Shown here: piece by piece, positions 7,624 to 16,209 of the stretch | How positions within the stretch are numbered: position 1 is the stretch's first letter | Layout of the letters: every line of letters starts with the position of its first letter | Position numbers and translations under genes: made by a program | From: CAZRHH01 sp964599885 | GTDB lineage: Bacteria > Chloroflexota > Dehalococcoidia > DSTF01 > JACRBR01 | NCBI GenBank assembly: GCA_964599885.1 | Contig: CAZRHH010000012.1 | Coordinates: forward strand, 1 to 64,000 | DNA length: 64,000 bases | Direction of reading: 5' to 3' | Notes under the pieces: model-generated | Told to the model about the DNA's origin: nothing | The model's input: the letters and a program-made list of their open reading frames with translations, nothing else | Databases searched by the model: none

Positions 7624-8631
7624 TCACCGTGACGGGGCCGGGTCTATCGTCGCGGCGTCGGTGCGGAGCGAACGAAGCTTGTCCATGAAGTTGGTGCGCT
7701 GCCACAGGCGGCGTTCCTTCCAGAGGAAGCCGACGCCGATGAACATCGGCGGCAAGTAGAACACCATGTGAATCACCAGGGCATAGCTCACCGCGAGGCT
7801 GTGGTCCACGCCGAAGCCCTCCAGCGTCGCGATCACGATCCCGTGATAGATGCCAAACGCGCCGGGCGACGACGGTATCAGGAAGCCGAACGTCGTCGCG
7901 ACCACGAGGAAGAGCGCCGCTTCGAAGCCTTCGTGTATGCCGAACGCCTCCATGCCGAGGAATACCACCAGTCCGACCGTCAGCCAGATGACGACGGACC
8001 AGCTGATCAGCTCGGCGGCGATGCGCGGGTTGGACAGCACCGAGAATGCGCGCAACGCGTTGTGCGCCATCTCGGAGAGCTTCGGGCGCACGCTGACGGG
8101 GGCCAGGACGAGCAGCCGGTCGACGAGCCGCATCGCGGCGTCTTGCTTCAGTGACGCGACGATCATCGCGACGGCGGCGAGCGCGACGAGGCCGCCCAGC
8201 ATCAGCGACGGGATGCGCGCCCGGTCGGGGATGTCGACGAACGGGACGACGATGAGCAAGAAGAGCAAGAGCGTGAACACATCGAGCATGCGTTCGACGA
8301 CGACTGTCGAGAGCGATCGTGTGGCGGATACGCCTTCAAGCTCACTCACGAGATAGGCGCGGCCGAGATCGCCGACCTGGAACGGGAGGATGTTGTTAAT
8401 CAGGTAGGCGACGTTCAGTGATCCAAACAGGTGATAGCGGCTGAGCGACCGGTCGGGGTGGAAGAGCACGCGCCAGCGCAGCGTCCGGAAGAGAAGACTG
8501 ATGCAGAGTACGAGCGCCGCGAGCGCTACCAGCGCGTAGTTGGCGTCCTGGATCGCGGTGCCGACATCGGCCCAGCGAACGCCGCGCAGGGAGAAGTACA
8601 GCGCGGCGACGCTGATCAGGAGGCCGATCAC
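7624..8631 (-). CDS. Flippase-like integral membrane protein (LPG synthase TM / UPF0104 family)
   Basis: A 335-aa polytopic protein of the lysylphosphatidylglycerol-synthase transmembrane-like family. Typical stretches are RTLRWRVLFHPD and FGSLNVAYLINNILPFQVGDLGRAYLVSE, where AYLINNILPF(Q)VGDLGRAY is the family hallmark, and the late GFLIPSSPGAFGIYHGI. About eight to nine membrane helices. The catalytic soluble domain of MprF is absent, so a transport role for lipid-linked intermediates is more likely than aminoacylation; this is inference. The start is GTG at 8631; an in-frame stop lies about 24 codons upstream and no ATG lies between. It is divergent from a GT4 glycosyltransferase, suggesting a surface-glycan locus. 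Confidence 0.8.
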   Translation of the reverse strand: MIGLLISVAALYFSLRGVRWADVGTAIQDANYALVALAALVLCISLLFRTLRWRVLFHPDRSLSRYHLFGSLNVAYLINNILPFQVGDLGRAYLVSELEGVSATRSLSTVVVERMLDVFTLLLFLLIVVPFVDIPDRARIPSLMLGGLVALAAVAMIVASLKQDAAMRLVDRLLVLAPVSVRPKLSEMAHNALRAFSVLSNPRIAAELISWSVVIWLTVGLVVFLGMEAFGIHEGFEAALFLVVATTFGFLIPSSPGAFGIYHGIVIATLEGFGVDHSLAVSYALVIHMVFYLPPMFIGVGFLWKERRLWQRTNFMDKLRSLRTDAATIDPAPSR

Positions 8632-8750
8632 GAGTTGAAGCCGCTTGAGCGTGGCGAATGTCCCCTTCGCGGGTAGCCAGGCAATGCCCTTGGCGCCGCT
8701 ACGTTATCCGATTTAGACTTGACGCCCCTGCGCCAGAGCGAGGCGCGGTC

Positions 8751-8765
8751 ATTCTACTGTAGAAT
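8751..8765. promoter_or_regulatory. Palindromic overlapping divergent -10 elements
   Basis: A perfect 15-bp palindrome (ATTCTAC-T-GTAGAAT) in the 209-bp gap between the divergent flippase-like and GT4 genes. It carries TAGAAT on both strands (8760-8765 plus, 8756-8751 minus). Use of one -10 would exclude the other. No good -35 boxes are evident, so this could also be an operator. Confidence 0.3.
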
Positions 8766-8840
8766 CGGCAACACTAACGCTGCCGGTAAGGCCCCTCGCG
8801 TACTCAAACGGGCCACGTCATCGCCGATGATCGAGACACG

Positions 8841-10016
8841 ATGCGCATTCTCAGCTCGCTGACGTACTATACGCCGCACATCAGCGGCCTGACGCTCTAC
8901 GCCCGGCTGATTCACGCCGGACTCGCCGAGCGCGGCCACCAGGTGACGGTGATGACGTCCCGGTACGAACGTTCGCTGCCAAAGCGCGAGACGCTCGATG
9001 GCGCTCAGATCATCCGTAACCGGGTCTGGGCGCGCCTGAGCAAGGGCGTGCTGATGCCGGGATACTTCTATCGAGCCTGCCGGGAGATGCACCGGCACGA
9101 CGTGTTGTACCTCCATCTGCCGCAGATCGAAGCCGTGATTCCGGCGATGTACGCCAAGCTGGTGCTGCGGAAGCCCGTCGTCACCACCTACCAGTGCGAC
9201 CTCGAACTGCCGAATGGCGCGGCGCGAGTGCTGTTCACGCCGCTGATCAAGCTGTCGCACTTGATCACGGTGTTGCTTTCCGACCGCGTGGTGACGATTA
9301 CGGAGGACTACGCGCGACATTCGCGATTCCTCCGACGCTTCATGCGCAAGATCGAGCAGTGCTACCCGCCGTGCCCGGTTCCGCTACGCGACGAGTCGGA
9401 TCCGTTGCCGCTGGCGCTGGCGGTGGACGCGCCGCTGATCGGCTTCGTCGGCCGGTTTGCGGAGGAGAAGGGCATAGACTACATCCTCGACGCGATACCG
9501 CGCGTCCTCGAAGCGCGACCGAACGCCGTCTTCGGCTTCGTCGGCGAGCGCGAAAAGCTGTTCGGCGAGCGCGTCTTCGACCGGCTGCGGACAAAGGCAG
9601 AGGCACTAGGCACGAGCGTGCAGATGCTGGGCGTGCTTTCCAACGAGCATCTGGCAGATTTTTATCATCGCTGCGATATGCTGCTGCTGCCCAGCATCAA
9701 CTCGACGGAAGCGTTTGGTCTGGTGCAGATCGAAGCGATGCTCTGCGGGACGCCGGTCGTGGCATCGGACATTCCCGGCGTGCGCGAACCGGTGCGCGTG
9801 ACCGGGATGGGGCGCATCGTCCCGCCGCGCGACGCAGCATCGCTCGCCAGCGCGATTCTCGAGATTCTGAAGCATGGCGAGACGTATCGGCGGGTGCCGG
9901 AGGAGATGGAGCGGATCTTCGGGCTGCGCCAGGCCGTAGACTACTACGAGTCGCTGTTCGAGCGGCTTCAGACGCCCCAGACGATGTCCATCCGTGAGGC
10001 CGAGACCGTTGAATGA
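8841..10016 (+). CDS. GT4-family glycosyltransferase
   Basis: A 391-aa GT-B fold glycosyltransferase. The N-terminal acceptor domain begins MRILSSLTYYTPHISGLTLYA, including the G-x-x-x-Y loop that follows the first strand. The C-terminal donor domain begins around residue 200 (LIGFVGRFAEEKGIDYILDA). The retaining-GT4 E-x7-E motif is Glu290 to Glu298 (EAFGLVQIE), followed by AMLCGTPVVASDIPGVREPV. It transfers a sugar from a nucleotide-activated donor; donor and acceptor are unknown. A methyltransferase reading frame continues in the same frame just after its stop at 10014-10016, and the giant GT39/DUF2298 gene follows, so the three are probably one operon. Confidence 0.9.
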   Translation: MRILSSLTYYTPHISGLTLYARLIHAGLAERGHQVTVMTSRYERSLPKRETLDGAQIIRNRVWARLSKGVLMPGYFYRACREMHRHDVLYLHLPQIEAVIPAMYAKLVLRKPVVTTYQCDLELPNGAARVLFTPLIKLSHLITVLLSDRVVTITEDYARHSRFLRRFMRKIEQCYPPCPVPLRDESDPLPLALAVDAPLIGFVGRFAEEKGIDYILDAIPRVLEARPNAVFGFVGEREKLFGERVFDRLRTKAEALGTSVQMLGVLSNEHLADFYHRCDMLLLPSINSTEAFGLVQIEAMLCGTPVVASDIPGVREPVRVTGMGRIVPPRDAASLASAILEILKHGETYRRVPEEMERIFGLRQAVDYYESLFERLQTPQTMSIREAETVE

Positions 10017-10145
10017 ACGCGCGCCCGAGGTGATCCGCTGAACCAGCCACAGACCGCGGCAGCCCGTGGCGCCGCGACGCGCACGCCGGACTACTTCGTC
10101 GAGCGCTTTCTGGCGGATCCGAACGCGACGCTGCCCCGTGTACTC

Positions 10146-10895
10146 GTGCGGGCAGCGGAATGTGTGCTTATCTCTGGCACCGAACTGCCGCGTCCGCTGC
10201 TCGATATCGGCAGCGGCGACGGGTCGTTCGCCGGCGTGCTGTTCGAGGATCCGATCGACGTAGGCATCGATAACTCGCGGCCACAGATGATCCGCTCGCT
10301 GCCGTTGCGCACGTACCATCACCTGGCGCAGAGCCTTGGTGACCGGCTGCCGTTCCACGACGGCGTGTTCGCGTCGGCGTTCAGCAACTCGACGCTGGAA
10401 CACACGCCGGAGCCGGCGGCGATCATCAGGGAGATGGCGCGCGTGTTGCGGCCGGGCGGGGTCGCCGTGATCACCGTGCCGAGCGAGTACTTCCCGCAAT
10501 ACCTGCTGGGCACGACCGTGCTGAACGGGCTGCGGATCAGGAAGGGCGCCGAGGCCTACGCGCGCTTCATGAACCGGATTAGCCGGCACGTACACATCGA
10601 ACCGCCGGCGACGTGGCACCGATGGATCGAGGACGCGGGGATGGTGGTCGAAGACTGGCGCTACTACTTCTCGCATCGCGACACGATGATCCTCGACGCC
10701 TCGCACTACGTCTCAGCGCCGTCGATGATCACGCGTGCGGTACTGGGTCGCTGGGTCCTCTGGCCCGGCAAGGCAAAGTACCTGCCGTATAAGCAGGCGT
10801 TGTCGCCGTTTTCCTCGCCCGGCGCGCCGGACAAGGGCGCGTACCTCTTCTTCCATTGCCGCAAGCCGCCTGGAGCAACCCCAACGGATGGCTGA
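10146..10895 (+). CDS. Class I SAM-dependent methyltransferase (true start possibly CTG at 10038)
   Basis: A methyltransferase type 11 domain: motif I LLDIGSGDGSFAG (residues 18-30 from the GTG at 10146), then FSNSTLEHTPEPAAIIREMA and VLRPGGVAVITVPS, matching motifs post-II and III. The first conventional start is GTG at 10146, which places motif I unusually near the N-terminus. Upstream the frame stays open to 10017, encodes credible protein (TPDYFVERFLADPNATLPRV) and contains CTG at 10038 preceded by GAGGTGATCC. The real protein may therefore be 285 aa from a CTG start. Its last 8 bp overlap the start of the next gene. It probably methylates a glycan or lipid intermediate of this locus. Confidence 0.82.
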   Translation: MRAAECVLISGTELPRPLLDIGSGDGSFAGVLFEDPIDVGIDNSRPQMIRSLPLRTYHHLAQSLGDRLPFHDGVFASAFSNSTLEHTPEPAAIIREMARVLRPGGVAVITVPSEYFPQYLLGTTVLNGLRIRKGAEAYARFMNRISRHVHIEPPATWHRWIEDAGMVVEDWRYYFSHRDTMILDASHYVSAPSMITRAVLGRWVLWPGKAKYLPYKQALSPFSSPGAPDKGAYLFFHCRKPPGATPTDG

Positions 10896-13800
10896 GTTCG
10901 AAGTCCCCGGCCGCCGCACGGACGCCGAACACGACACCGCGCCAGAAGCGGCGACGACCACGCGGCCTGCGGCGCGCACGCGCATGGTCACGTCAGCACG
11001 CAGCTGGCTGCGAGCGAACTGGCTCGTGGCGGCGGCGCTGACGTGGATCGCGATCTTCGCGTTCGCGCTGCGCGTCGAGAACGTCAACTGGGACGAGGGC
11101 CAGCACCTTCACCCGGACGAGCGGTTCTTGATGATCGTCACGTCGGACATGCGCGCGCCCGGCAGCATCGGCGAGTACTTCAATTCCGAGACGTCGGAGT
11201 TCAACCCGTACAACAAGCGCGACAGCTTCGTCTACGGGACGTTCCCGCTGTTCCTCAACAAGACCGTCGCCGAGTGGATCGACCGCGATGCCGATGGCAG
11301 CACGCACCAGACTGCTGACTGGTTCCGTGGCGCGTTGCAGGGCCTTGGTCTGGCCGACATGGAAAATGAGTCCGGTGGGCTGGACTTTGACGGCGGCTAC
11401 AACAGCCAGACCGTCGGGCGCGTGATCTCCGCGATCTTCGACGTGCTGACGATCCTGCTTCTGTTCGAACTGGGACGCGTGCTGTTCGGCAAGCGTGTGG
11501 GGCTGCTCGCTGCGGCGCTTCTCTCCGTCACCGTGCTGAATATCCAGTACTCGCACTTCTTCGGCTCGGAGACGTTCCTCACGTTCTTCGTGACGGCAGT
11601 GATCTACTTCTCCGTGCGCATCTGGAAGTACGGGGGCTGGCCCAACTACGTGCTGGCCGGTGCCGCGATCGGCTTCGCGCTCGCAACCAAACTCAGCGCG
11701 ATGCCGGTGCTGATCATGCCCGCACTGGCAATCATCATGCACGCGTGGCCGCAGATCGAAGCGCTCTACCGGTGGCTGACCGGCCGCCGTCCGCCCTGGC
11801 AACGCGAAGCGCCGGCGTCGCGTGCGCGCGTGAACTGGGGCGCGCTGCTGCTGCCTGCGCTCGGCGGGATCAGCGTGCTGGCGATGGCCGGCCTCGTGTT
11901 TCGCATCTTTCAGCCGTACGCGTTCGCGTCGACGGGCTTCTTCGACGTCTTTCAATGGAACCTGAGCCTGCGCGATGACGTACTCAACGTGAGCGCGATC
12001 AGGCACTTCGAGTTCCTCAAGCCAAAGCACTATCTCGACTTGTCCGAGCCGTACCGCAAGGACATCGGCAACCTGCTGCAGCAGCAAAGCGGCAGTGATT
12101 TCCCGCCGAACGTGCAGTGGATCGGGCGCACGAAGTACGTGTTCCCGGCGTCGAACATTGTCATCTGGGGTCTCGGGCTGCCGCTCGCACTGGCGACGGC
12201 GGGCGGGATGATTTTCGGCGCCTGGCGCACCGTCAAGCGGCGCGACTTCGCCGCGTTCCTGCCGATCATCTGGATCGCAGTGCTGTTCCTGTTTATCGGA
12301 CGCGGCTTCAACCCGACGATGCGGTACTTCCTGCCGATGTACCCGATGATGGTGCTGCTCGCCGCGTACGGCATCATCTCGTTGTGGGATTACGCACGCT
12401 CTGGCCGCGCGGCGGCGATGGCGTCGCGCTGGCCCGAGCGATTCGGTGCGCTTCGGCGCTTCGCGGCGCCCGCAATGGCGGCTGCCGCCGCGCTCGCCGT
12501 CGCCGGCGCGTTCGTCTGGGGGCTCGCGTTCATCGAGGTCTACCGGCAGGACATCAGCCGCGTCCAGGCAACGCACTGGATCAACGAGAACGTGCCACCG
12601 GGTTCGTCGATCACGTCGAACGAGTGGGACGACGGGCTGCCGCTCAATCTGCCGGGCGAACCCAACAATGCGTACGAGGGGTTGCAATTGAAGCCGTACG
12701 TTCCGGACTGGGACGAGGCCAAGGTGTTCGAGCTGGTGGACACGCTCGATCGGGCGGACTACGTCGCCGAAACGAGCAACCGGCTGTACGACTCGATTCC
12801 GCGCATCCCGGCGCGCTACCCGAACACCGTCCTCTACTACGAGTATCTCTTCGATGGAACCCTCGGATTCGAGAAGGTCGCGGAGTTCGACAACTATCCG
12901 CGGCTGTTCGGCGTTATCGATGTGCCGGATCAGAGTTCCGAGGAAGCGTTTACTGTTTACGACCACCCGAAAGTAACGATCTGGAAGAAGGCCGACACGT
13001 GGGATCGCGATCGGGCGCTGGCACTTTTGATGCCGGAGCTCAGCGGCGCCGCCGTGCAAGTCACACCCGGGAACGGCGCACAGAATGCGCTCTACTTCAC
13101 GCCGGATGTGCGAGAGACGCAGGCGGAAGGCGGCACGTACCGCAACCTCTTCAATCCGAACAGTGTCTTTAACGATCATCCATTGATCGTCTGGCTGCTG
13201 GCGATGGAACTCGCCGCACTCGCGCTCGTGCCGCTCGCGGTGATGCTGTTCCGCGGCCTGCCGGATCGCGGCTTCCTGCTGACAAAGCCGCTCGGCGTGC
13301 TCGTGTTGTCGTATCTCGCGTACGCGCCGGCGAGCATCGGGTTGATGAAGTTTACGCGCGCCGAGATCGCGCTCGGACTGGCGCTGATGCTGATCGTCGG
13401 CGGGGCGACAGGCTGGCTCTGGCGCGGCGAGATTGCATCATGGTTCAAAGCGCGCTGGCGATTCATCGCGTTTTGTGAGGCGATGTTCCTGACCGTGTTC
13501 GTCGGCGCGTACTGGGTGCGCATGCAGAACCCGGACCTCTGGCACCCGGCACGCGGCGGCGAGAAGCCGATGGACTACGCCTATTTCAACGGCGTCCTGC
13601 GCACGACCGACCTGACACAGGGCCCGATCGATCCGTGGCACGCGGGCGGCTACCTCAACTACTACTACTTCGGGCAGTTCATATCGGCGACGGTCACGAA
13701 GCTAACGGCGATCGTGCCGGAAGTCGCGTACAACCTGATCGTCCCGATGTTCTTTGCGCTGGCGGCGGCGGCAACGTTCTCGATCGCGTACAACCTTGCC

Positions 13801-15747
13801 GACGCAACACGGCAGTTCATGAAACGGCGCCCGGGCGGCAAGCGCATCAGCGCGGGCGGGCCGATCGTCGCCGGCGTGATGGCGATCTTTCTCGTGCTGC
13901 TGGCCGGCAACCTCAAGGCTGTGCAGCACCTGTACTTGAACTTCAGCAACATCAGTCCGTGGCACACCGACGTGGCGCTGCTGAACGGCCCCGTCGTCAT
14001 CGCCGGCGGGTTCTACGAGATCATCTTTGGCGAGGCGACGCTGCGGCAAGTGGCGTTCGGCTACGACTGGTGGGATCCCAGCCGCGCGATCGACGTCATC
14101 AATCCATCAACCGAAGTGACGCCGATCAGCGAGTTTCCGTTCTGGACGTTCTTGTTCGCCGATCTGCACGCGCACCTGATGGCGATCCCGTTCGCCCTGA
14201 CCGCGCTCGGCATCGGCGTCGCCGTCGTGCTGAACTTCTCGCGGCTCAACCCCGCGCGCCTCGACGTGCGCAACAGCGTCCGCACGCGCGAAATCGCAAG
14301 CTGGTCGATGGTCGTCATTCTTGGCCTGATCGTCGGCGCGCTGCGCTGGATCAATACGTGGGACTTTCCGCCGTTCCTGCTGCTCGCCGCCGCGGCGCTG
14401 TTCATCGGCGAGCGCACAAAGTACGGCGCGTTCACGCCGAAAGCGCTCGGGATGGGCACGCTGAAGTCGATCGTGATGGCTGGACTGACGTTCGCGTTCT
14501 TCTTGCCGCTGGCGAGCAACTACGACGCGTTCTACAGCAGCACCGATCCATCGACGCAGACGACGGCGCTGCACGACTTCCTGAGCCACTTCGGCATTCT
14601 GCTGCTGCTCTCTACCGGCTTCATCGTCGTCATGCTCGAGCGTTCGCTCAGCCGCAACGGCGAAGTGCGCTCGATCCTCTTCGGCCGGCGCCGCTCGCGC
14701 ACGCCGATCGACACCGCGCCCGTGATGGCGGCGATGATCGTCGGCGCGGCCGCGCTGATCTGGTACTTCAGCGACGACCGGGGCGCCGTGATCGCGCTGT
14801 CCGGCGTCGGACTCGTCGCGATCGCGATCGTCGCCTGGCGAGAGGTGCGCAATCCATCGCCGACGGGGCCGATCTTCCTGATGATCTACGCGATGATGGC
14901 CGTCGGCCTCGGCCTCTCAGGCGGCGTCGAGATCATCACGCTCGAAGGCGACATCGGCAGGATGAACACCGTCTTCAAGTTCTACCTGCATGTGTGGCTG
15001 CTCTGGGGCATCGTCAGCGCCTACGGGCTCTGGTACATCTTTGGCGTGTTGCAACCGCAGGAGGCGTTTCTGCGGCGCGCCGGCGCGTTCAACGCAACGC
15101 TCATCCGCGTCCCGCGCTACGGGTTTGCGGCCGCTACGGTACTCGTGCTTGCGCTCGCACTCGTCTATCCGTACTTCGGCACGCGGGCGCGTATTCATGA
15201 CCGCTTCGACCCCGCGCAGGGCGCGAGCAACAACGGCATGGACTACATGGAGAACGCGGTGTACGGCGACGGCGGGGGCGCCGTTGGCGGCGAACACGTT
15301 CTCAAGTACGACCGTGACGGCATCAATTGGCTGCGCGAGAACGTCGACGGCACGCCGGCGATCATCGAGGGCACGACGCCGCTGTATCACTGGGGCGCAC
15401 GCGTGTCGATTTACACCGGCTTGCCGACCGTACTCGGCTGGGACCACCACCAGCGGCAGCAGCGCGCGGCGTTCGGCGACACGATCCGCAAGCGCGGCGA
15501 AGACGTCAACACGTTCTACGGCACGCCGGATATCCAGGCGGCGCGCACCATCCTCGCGCGCTATCACGTCGAGTACGTGATTCTGGGCAACGTCGAGCGG
15601 AACTACTATCCGGGCGGGCTCGCCAAGTTCGAAGACGGTCTCGGCGGCGCGCTCGAACTCGCATACGAGAACCCCGGCATGCAGATCTGGCACGTCATCC
15701 CGGAGGATGAGCTGCCGGACGCGGTGAACGTGGATTCGGGGCGCTAG
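10888..15747 (+). CDS. Giant GT39-like / DUF2298 (Chlor_Arch_YYY) membrane protein fusion
   Basis: A 1619-aa polytopic protein with two halves. Residues ~40-830 resemble lipid-linked-sugar protein glycosyltransferases (PMT/ArnT type). The first extracytoplasmic loop has NWDEGQHLHPDERF (67-80), where the acidic residues are the expected catalytic site, followed by many helices and a soluble region with MRYFLPMYPMM. Residues ~840-1600 are the DUF2298/YYY domain known mainly from Chloroflexi and archaea, with PIDPWHAGGYLNYYYFG (~912) and FPFWTFLFADLHAHLMAIPF (~1085-1105). The YYY domain is of unknown function but also GT-C-like. The ATG at 10888 overlaps the methyltransferase stop by 8 bp. It probably assembles or transfers a surface glycan; specificity unknown. 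Confidence 0.85.
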   Translation: MAEFEVPGRRTDAEHDTAPEAATTTRPAARTRMVTSARSWLRANWLVAAALTWIAIFAFALRVENVNWDEGQHLHPDERFLMIVTSDMRAPGSIGEYFNSETSEFNPYNKRDSFVYGTFPLFLNKTVAEWIDRDADGSTHQTADWFRGALQGLGLADMENESGGLDFDGGYNSQTVGRVISAIFDVLTILLLFELGRVLFGKRVGLLAAALLSVTVLNIQYSHFFGSETFLTFFVTAVIYFSVRIWKYGGWPNYVLAGAAIGFALATKLSAMPVLIMPALAIIMHAWPQIEALYRWLTGRRPPWQREAPASRARVNWGALLLPALGGISVLAMAGLVFRIFQPYAFASTGFFDVFQWNLSLRDDVLNVSAIRHFEFLKPKHYLDLSEPYRKDIGNLLQQQSGSDFPPNVQWIGRTKYVFPASNIVIWGLGLPLALATAGGMIFGAWRTVKRRDFAAFLPIIWIAVLFLFIGRGFNPTMRYFLPMYPMMVLLAAYGIISLWDYARSGRAAAMASRWPERFGALRRFAAPAMAAAAALAVAGAFVWGLAFIEVYRQDISRVQATHWINENVPPGSSITSNEWDDGLPLNLPGEPNNAYEGLQLKPYVPDWDEAKVFELVDTLDRADYVAETSNRLYDSIPRIPARYPNTVLYYEYLFDGTLGFEKVAEFDNYPRLFGVIDVPDQSSEEAFTVYDHPKVTIWKKADTWDRDRALALLMPELSGAAVQVTPGNGAQNALYFTPDVRETQAEGGTYRNLFNPNSVFNDHPLIVWLLAMELAALALVPLAVMLFRGLPDRGFLLTKPLGVLVLSYLAYAPASIGLMKFTRAEIALGLALMLIVGGATGWLWRGEIASWFKARWRFIAFCEAMFLTVFVGAYWVRMQNPDLWHPARGGEKPMDYAYFNGVLRTTDLTQGPIDPWHAGGYLNYYYFGQFISATVTKLTAIVPEVAYNLIVPMFFALAAAATFSIAYNLADATRQFMKRRPGGKRISAGGPIVAGVMAIFLVLLAGNLKAVQHLYLNFSNISPWHTDVALLNGPVVIAGGFYEIIFGEATLRQVAFGYDWWDPSRAIDVINPSTEVTPISEFPFWTFLFADLHAHLMAIPFALTALGIGVAVVLNFSRLNPARLDVRNSVRTREIASWSMVVILGLIVGALRWINTWDFPPFLLLAAAALFIGERTKYGAFTPKALGMGTLKSIVMAGLTFAFFLPLASNYDAFYSSTDPSTQTTALHDFLSHFGILLLLSTGFIVVMLERSLSRNGEVRSILFGRRRSRTPIDTAPVMAAMIVGAAALIWYFSDDRGAVIALSGVGLVAIAIVAWREVRNPSPTGPIFLMIYAMMAVGLGLSGGVEIITLEGDIGRMNTVFKFYLHVWLLWGIVSAYGLWYIFGVLQPQEAFLRRAGAFNATLIRVPRYGFAAATVLVLALALVYPYFGTRARIHDRFDPAQGASNNGMDYMENAVYGDGGGAVGGEHVLKYDRDGINWLRENVDGTPAIIEGTTPLYHWGARVSIYTGLPTVLGWDHHQRQQRAAFGDTIRKRGEDVNTFYGTPDIQAARTILARYHVEYVILGNVERNYYPGGLAKFEDGLGGALELAYENPGMQIWHVIPEDELPDAVNVDSGR

Positions 15748-15753
15748 GTTTTC

Positions 15754-15855
15754 CGCAGATGTCGCAGATGGGTTGGATGAAAGCAGTCGATTGACGCTCG
15801 GCGTTGGCCGAACCGGGACGGACCTAAAGGTTCGTCCCCACGTCTCGCCTCTCGC
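15754..15855. repeat. Intergenic palindrome and short word repeats after the DUF2298 gene
   Basis: In the gap 15748-15884: two 9-nt words CGCAGATGT/CGCAGATGG at 15754-15771; an 11-bp-arm palindrome at 15815-15838 (GGGACGGACCT-AA-AGGTTCGTCCC with one wobble pair) followed by CCACG; and two 7-nt words GTCTCGC/CTCTCGC at 15842-15855. The palindrome belongs to the same CTRAAG-core family as those at 3572, 3641 and 5711. Confidence 0.55.
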
Positions 15856-15884
15856 CACCTTACCCAGGTCGATGACCGTTCTGG

Positions 15885-16124
15885 CTAGGCTACCGCGAGT
15901 CGTACCCGGGAGACGTAACTCTCGACCGCGCTGCTATCACCTATTGCTTGTTCGATCTGCTGCTCGCTGGCGACCTCAAAGTAGCCTTCCAGCGCTTCGA
16001 TAAGATTGCTCCGAGCCTGTGCGACCGTATCACCCTGGCTGGCGATACCGATCTCCGAGCAGAGCGCCACGAAGCCGTCACCTTCACGCGTAATGATGGC
16101 AGTCAAATCTAACGTTCGCGTCAT
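15885..16124 (-). CDS. HicB-like small protein (orphan antitoxin-type)
   Basis: A 79-aa protein of the HicB / UPF0150 type. It has the compact RNase-H-like layout: TAIITREGDGFVALCSEIGIAS then QGDTVAQARSNLIEALEGYFE (about residues 8-50). In a HicAB toxin-antitoxin pair a ~60-aa HicA with a conserved GSH motif sits next to it. None fits here, because only 136 bp lie downstream and 85 bp upstream. It may be a solitary regulator, or an orphan left after loss of hicA. There is no C-terminal DNA-binding domain. The ATG at 16124 is divergent from ffh. Confidence 0.7.
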   Translation of the reverse strand: MTRTLDLTAIITREGDGFVALCSEIGIASQGDTVAQARSNLIEALEGYFEVASEQQIEQAIGDSSAVESYVSRVRLAVA

Positions 16125-16191
16125 GGGTTCGCCTCCGCAGCCAGCATACCGCTTCGCGCGGCGCCCCGGCCTATGGCGCCGCACCCGACCC

Positions 16192-16200
16192 TGATACACT
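16192..16200 (+). promoter_or_regulatory. Extended -10 promoter of ffh (near-leaderless)
   Basis: TGATACACT (TG-A-TACACT) ends 9 nt before the ffh ATG at 16210, so the start site should be within about 3 nt of the start codon. No Shine-Dalgarno sequence is present between them. Confidence 0.5.
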
Positions 16201-16209
16201 GCCACATCT

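Noticed and set aside
10993..13179. 728-codon open frame on the minus strand
   Set aside because: Antisense to the DUF2298 fusion; Arg/His-rich composition typical of a shadow of a high-GC gene, no domain or ribosome-binding site.
13635..15200. 521-codon open frame on the plus strand
   Set aside because: Shifted frame within the DUF2298 gene; Arg/Ala/His composition of a shadow.
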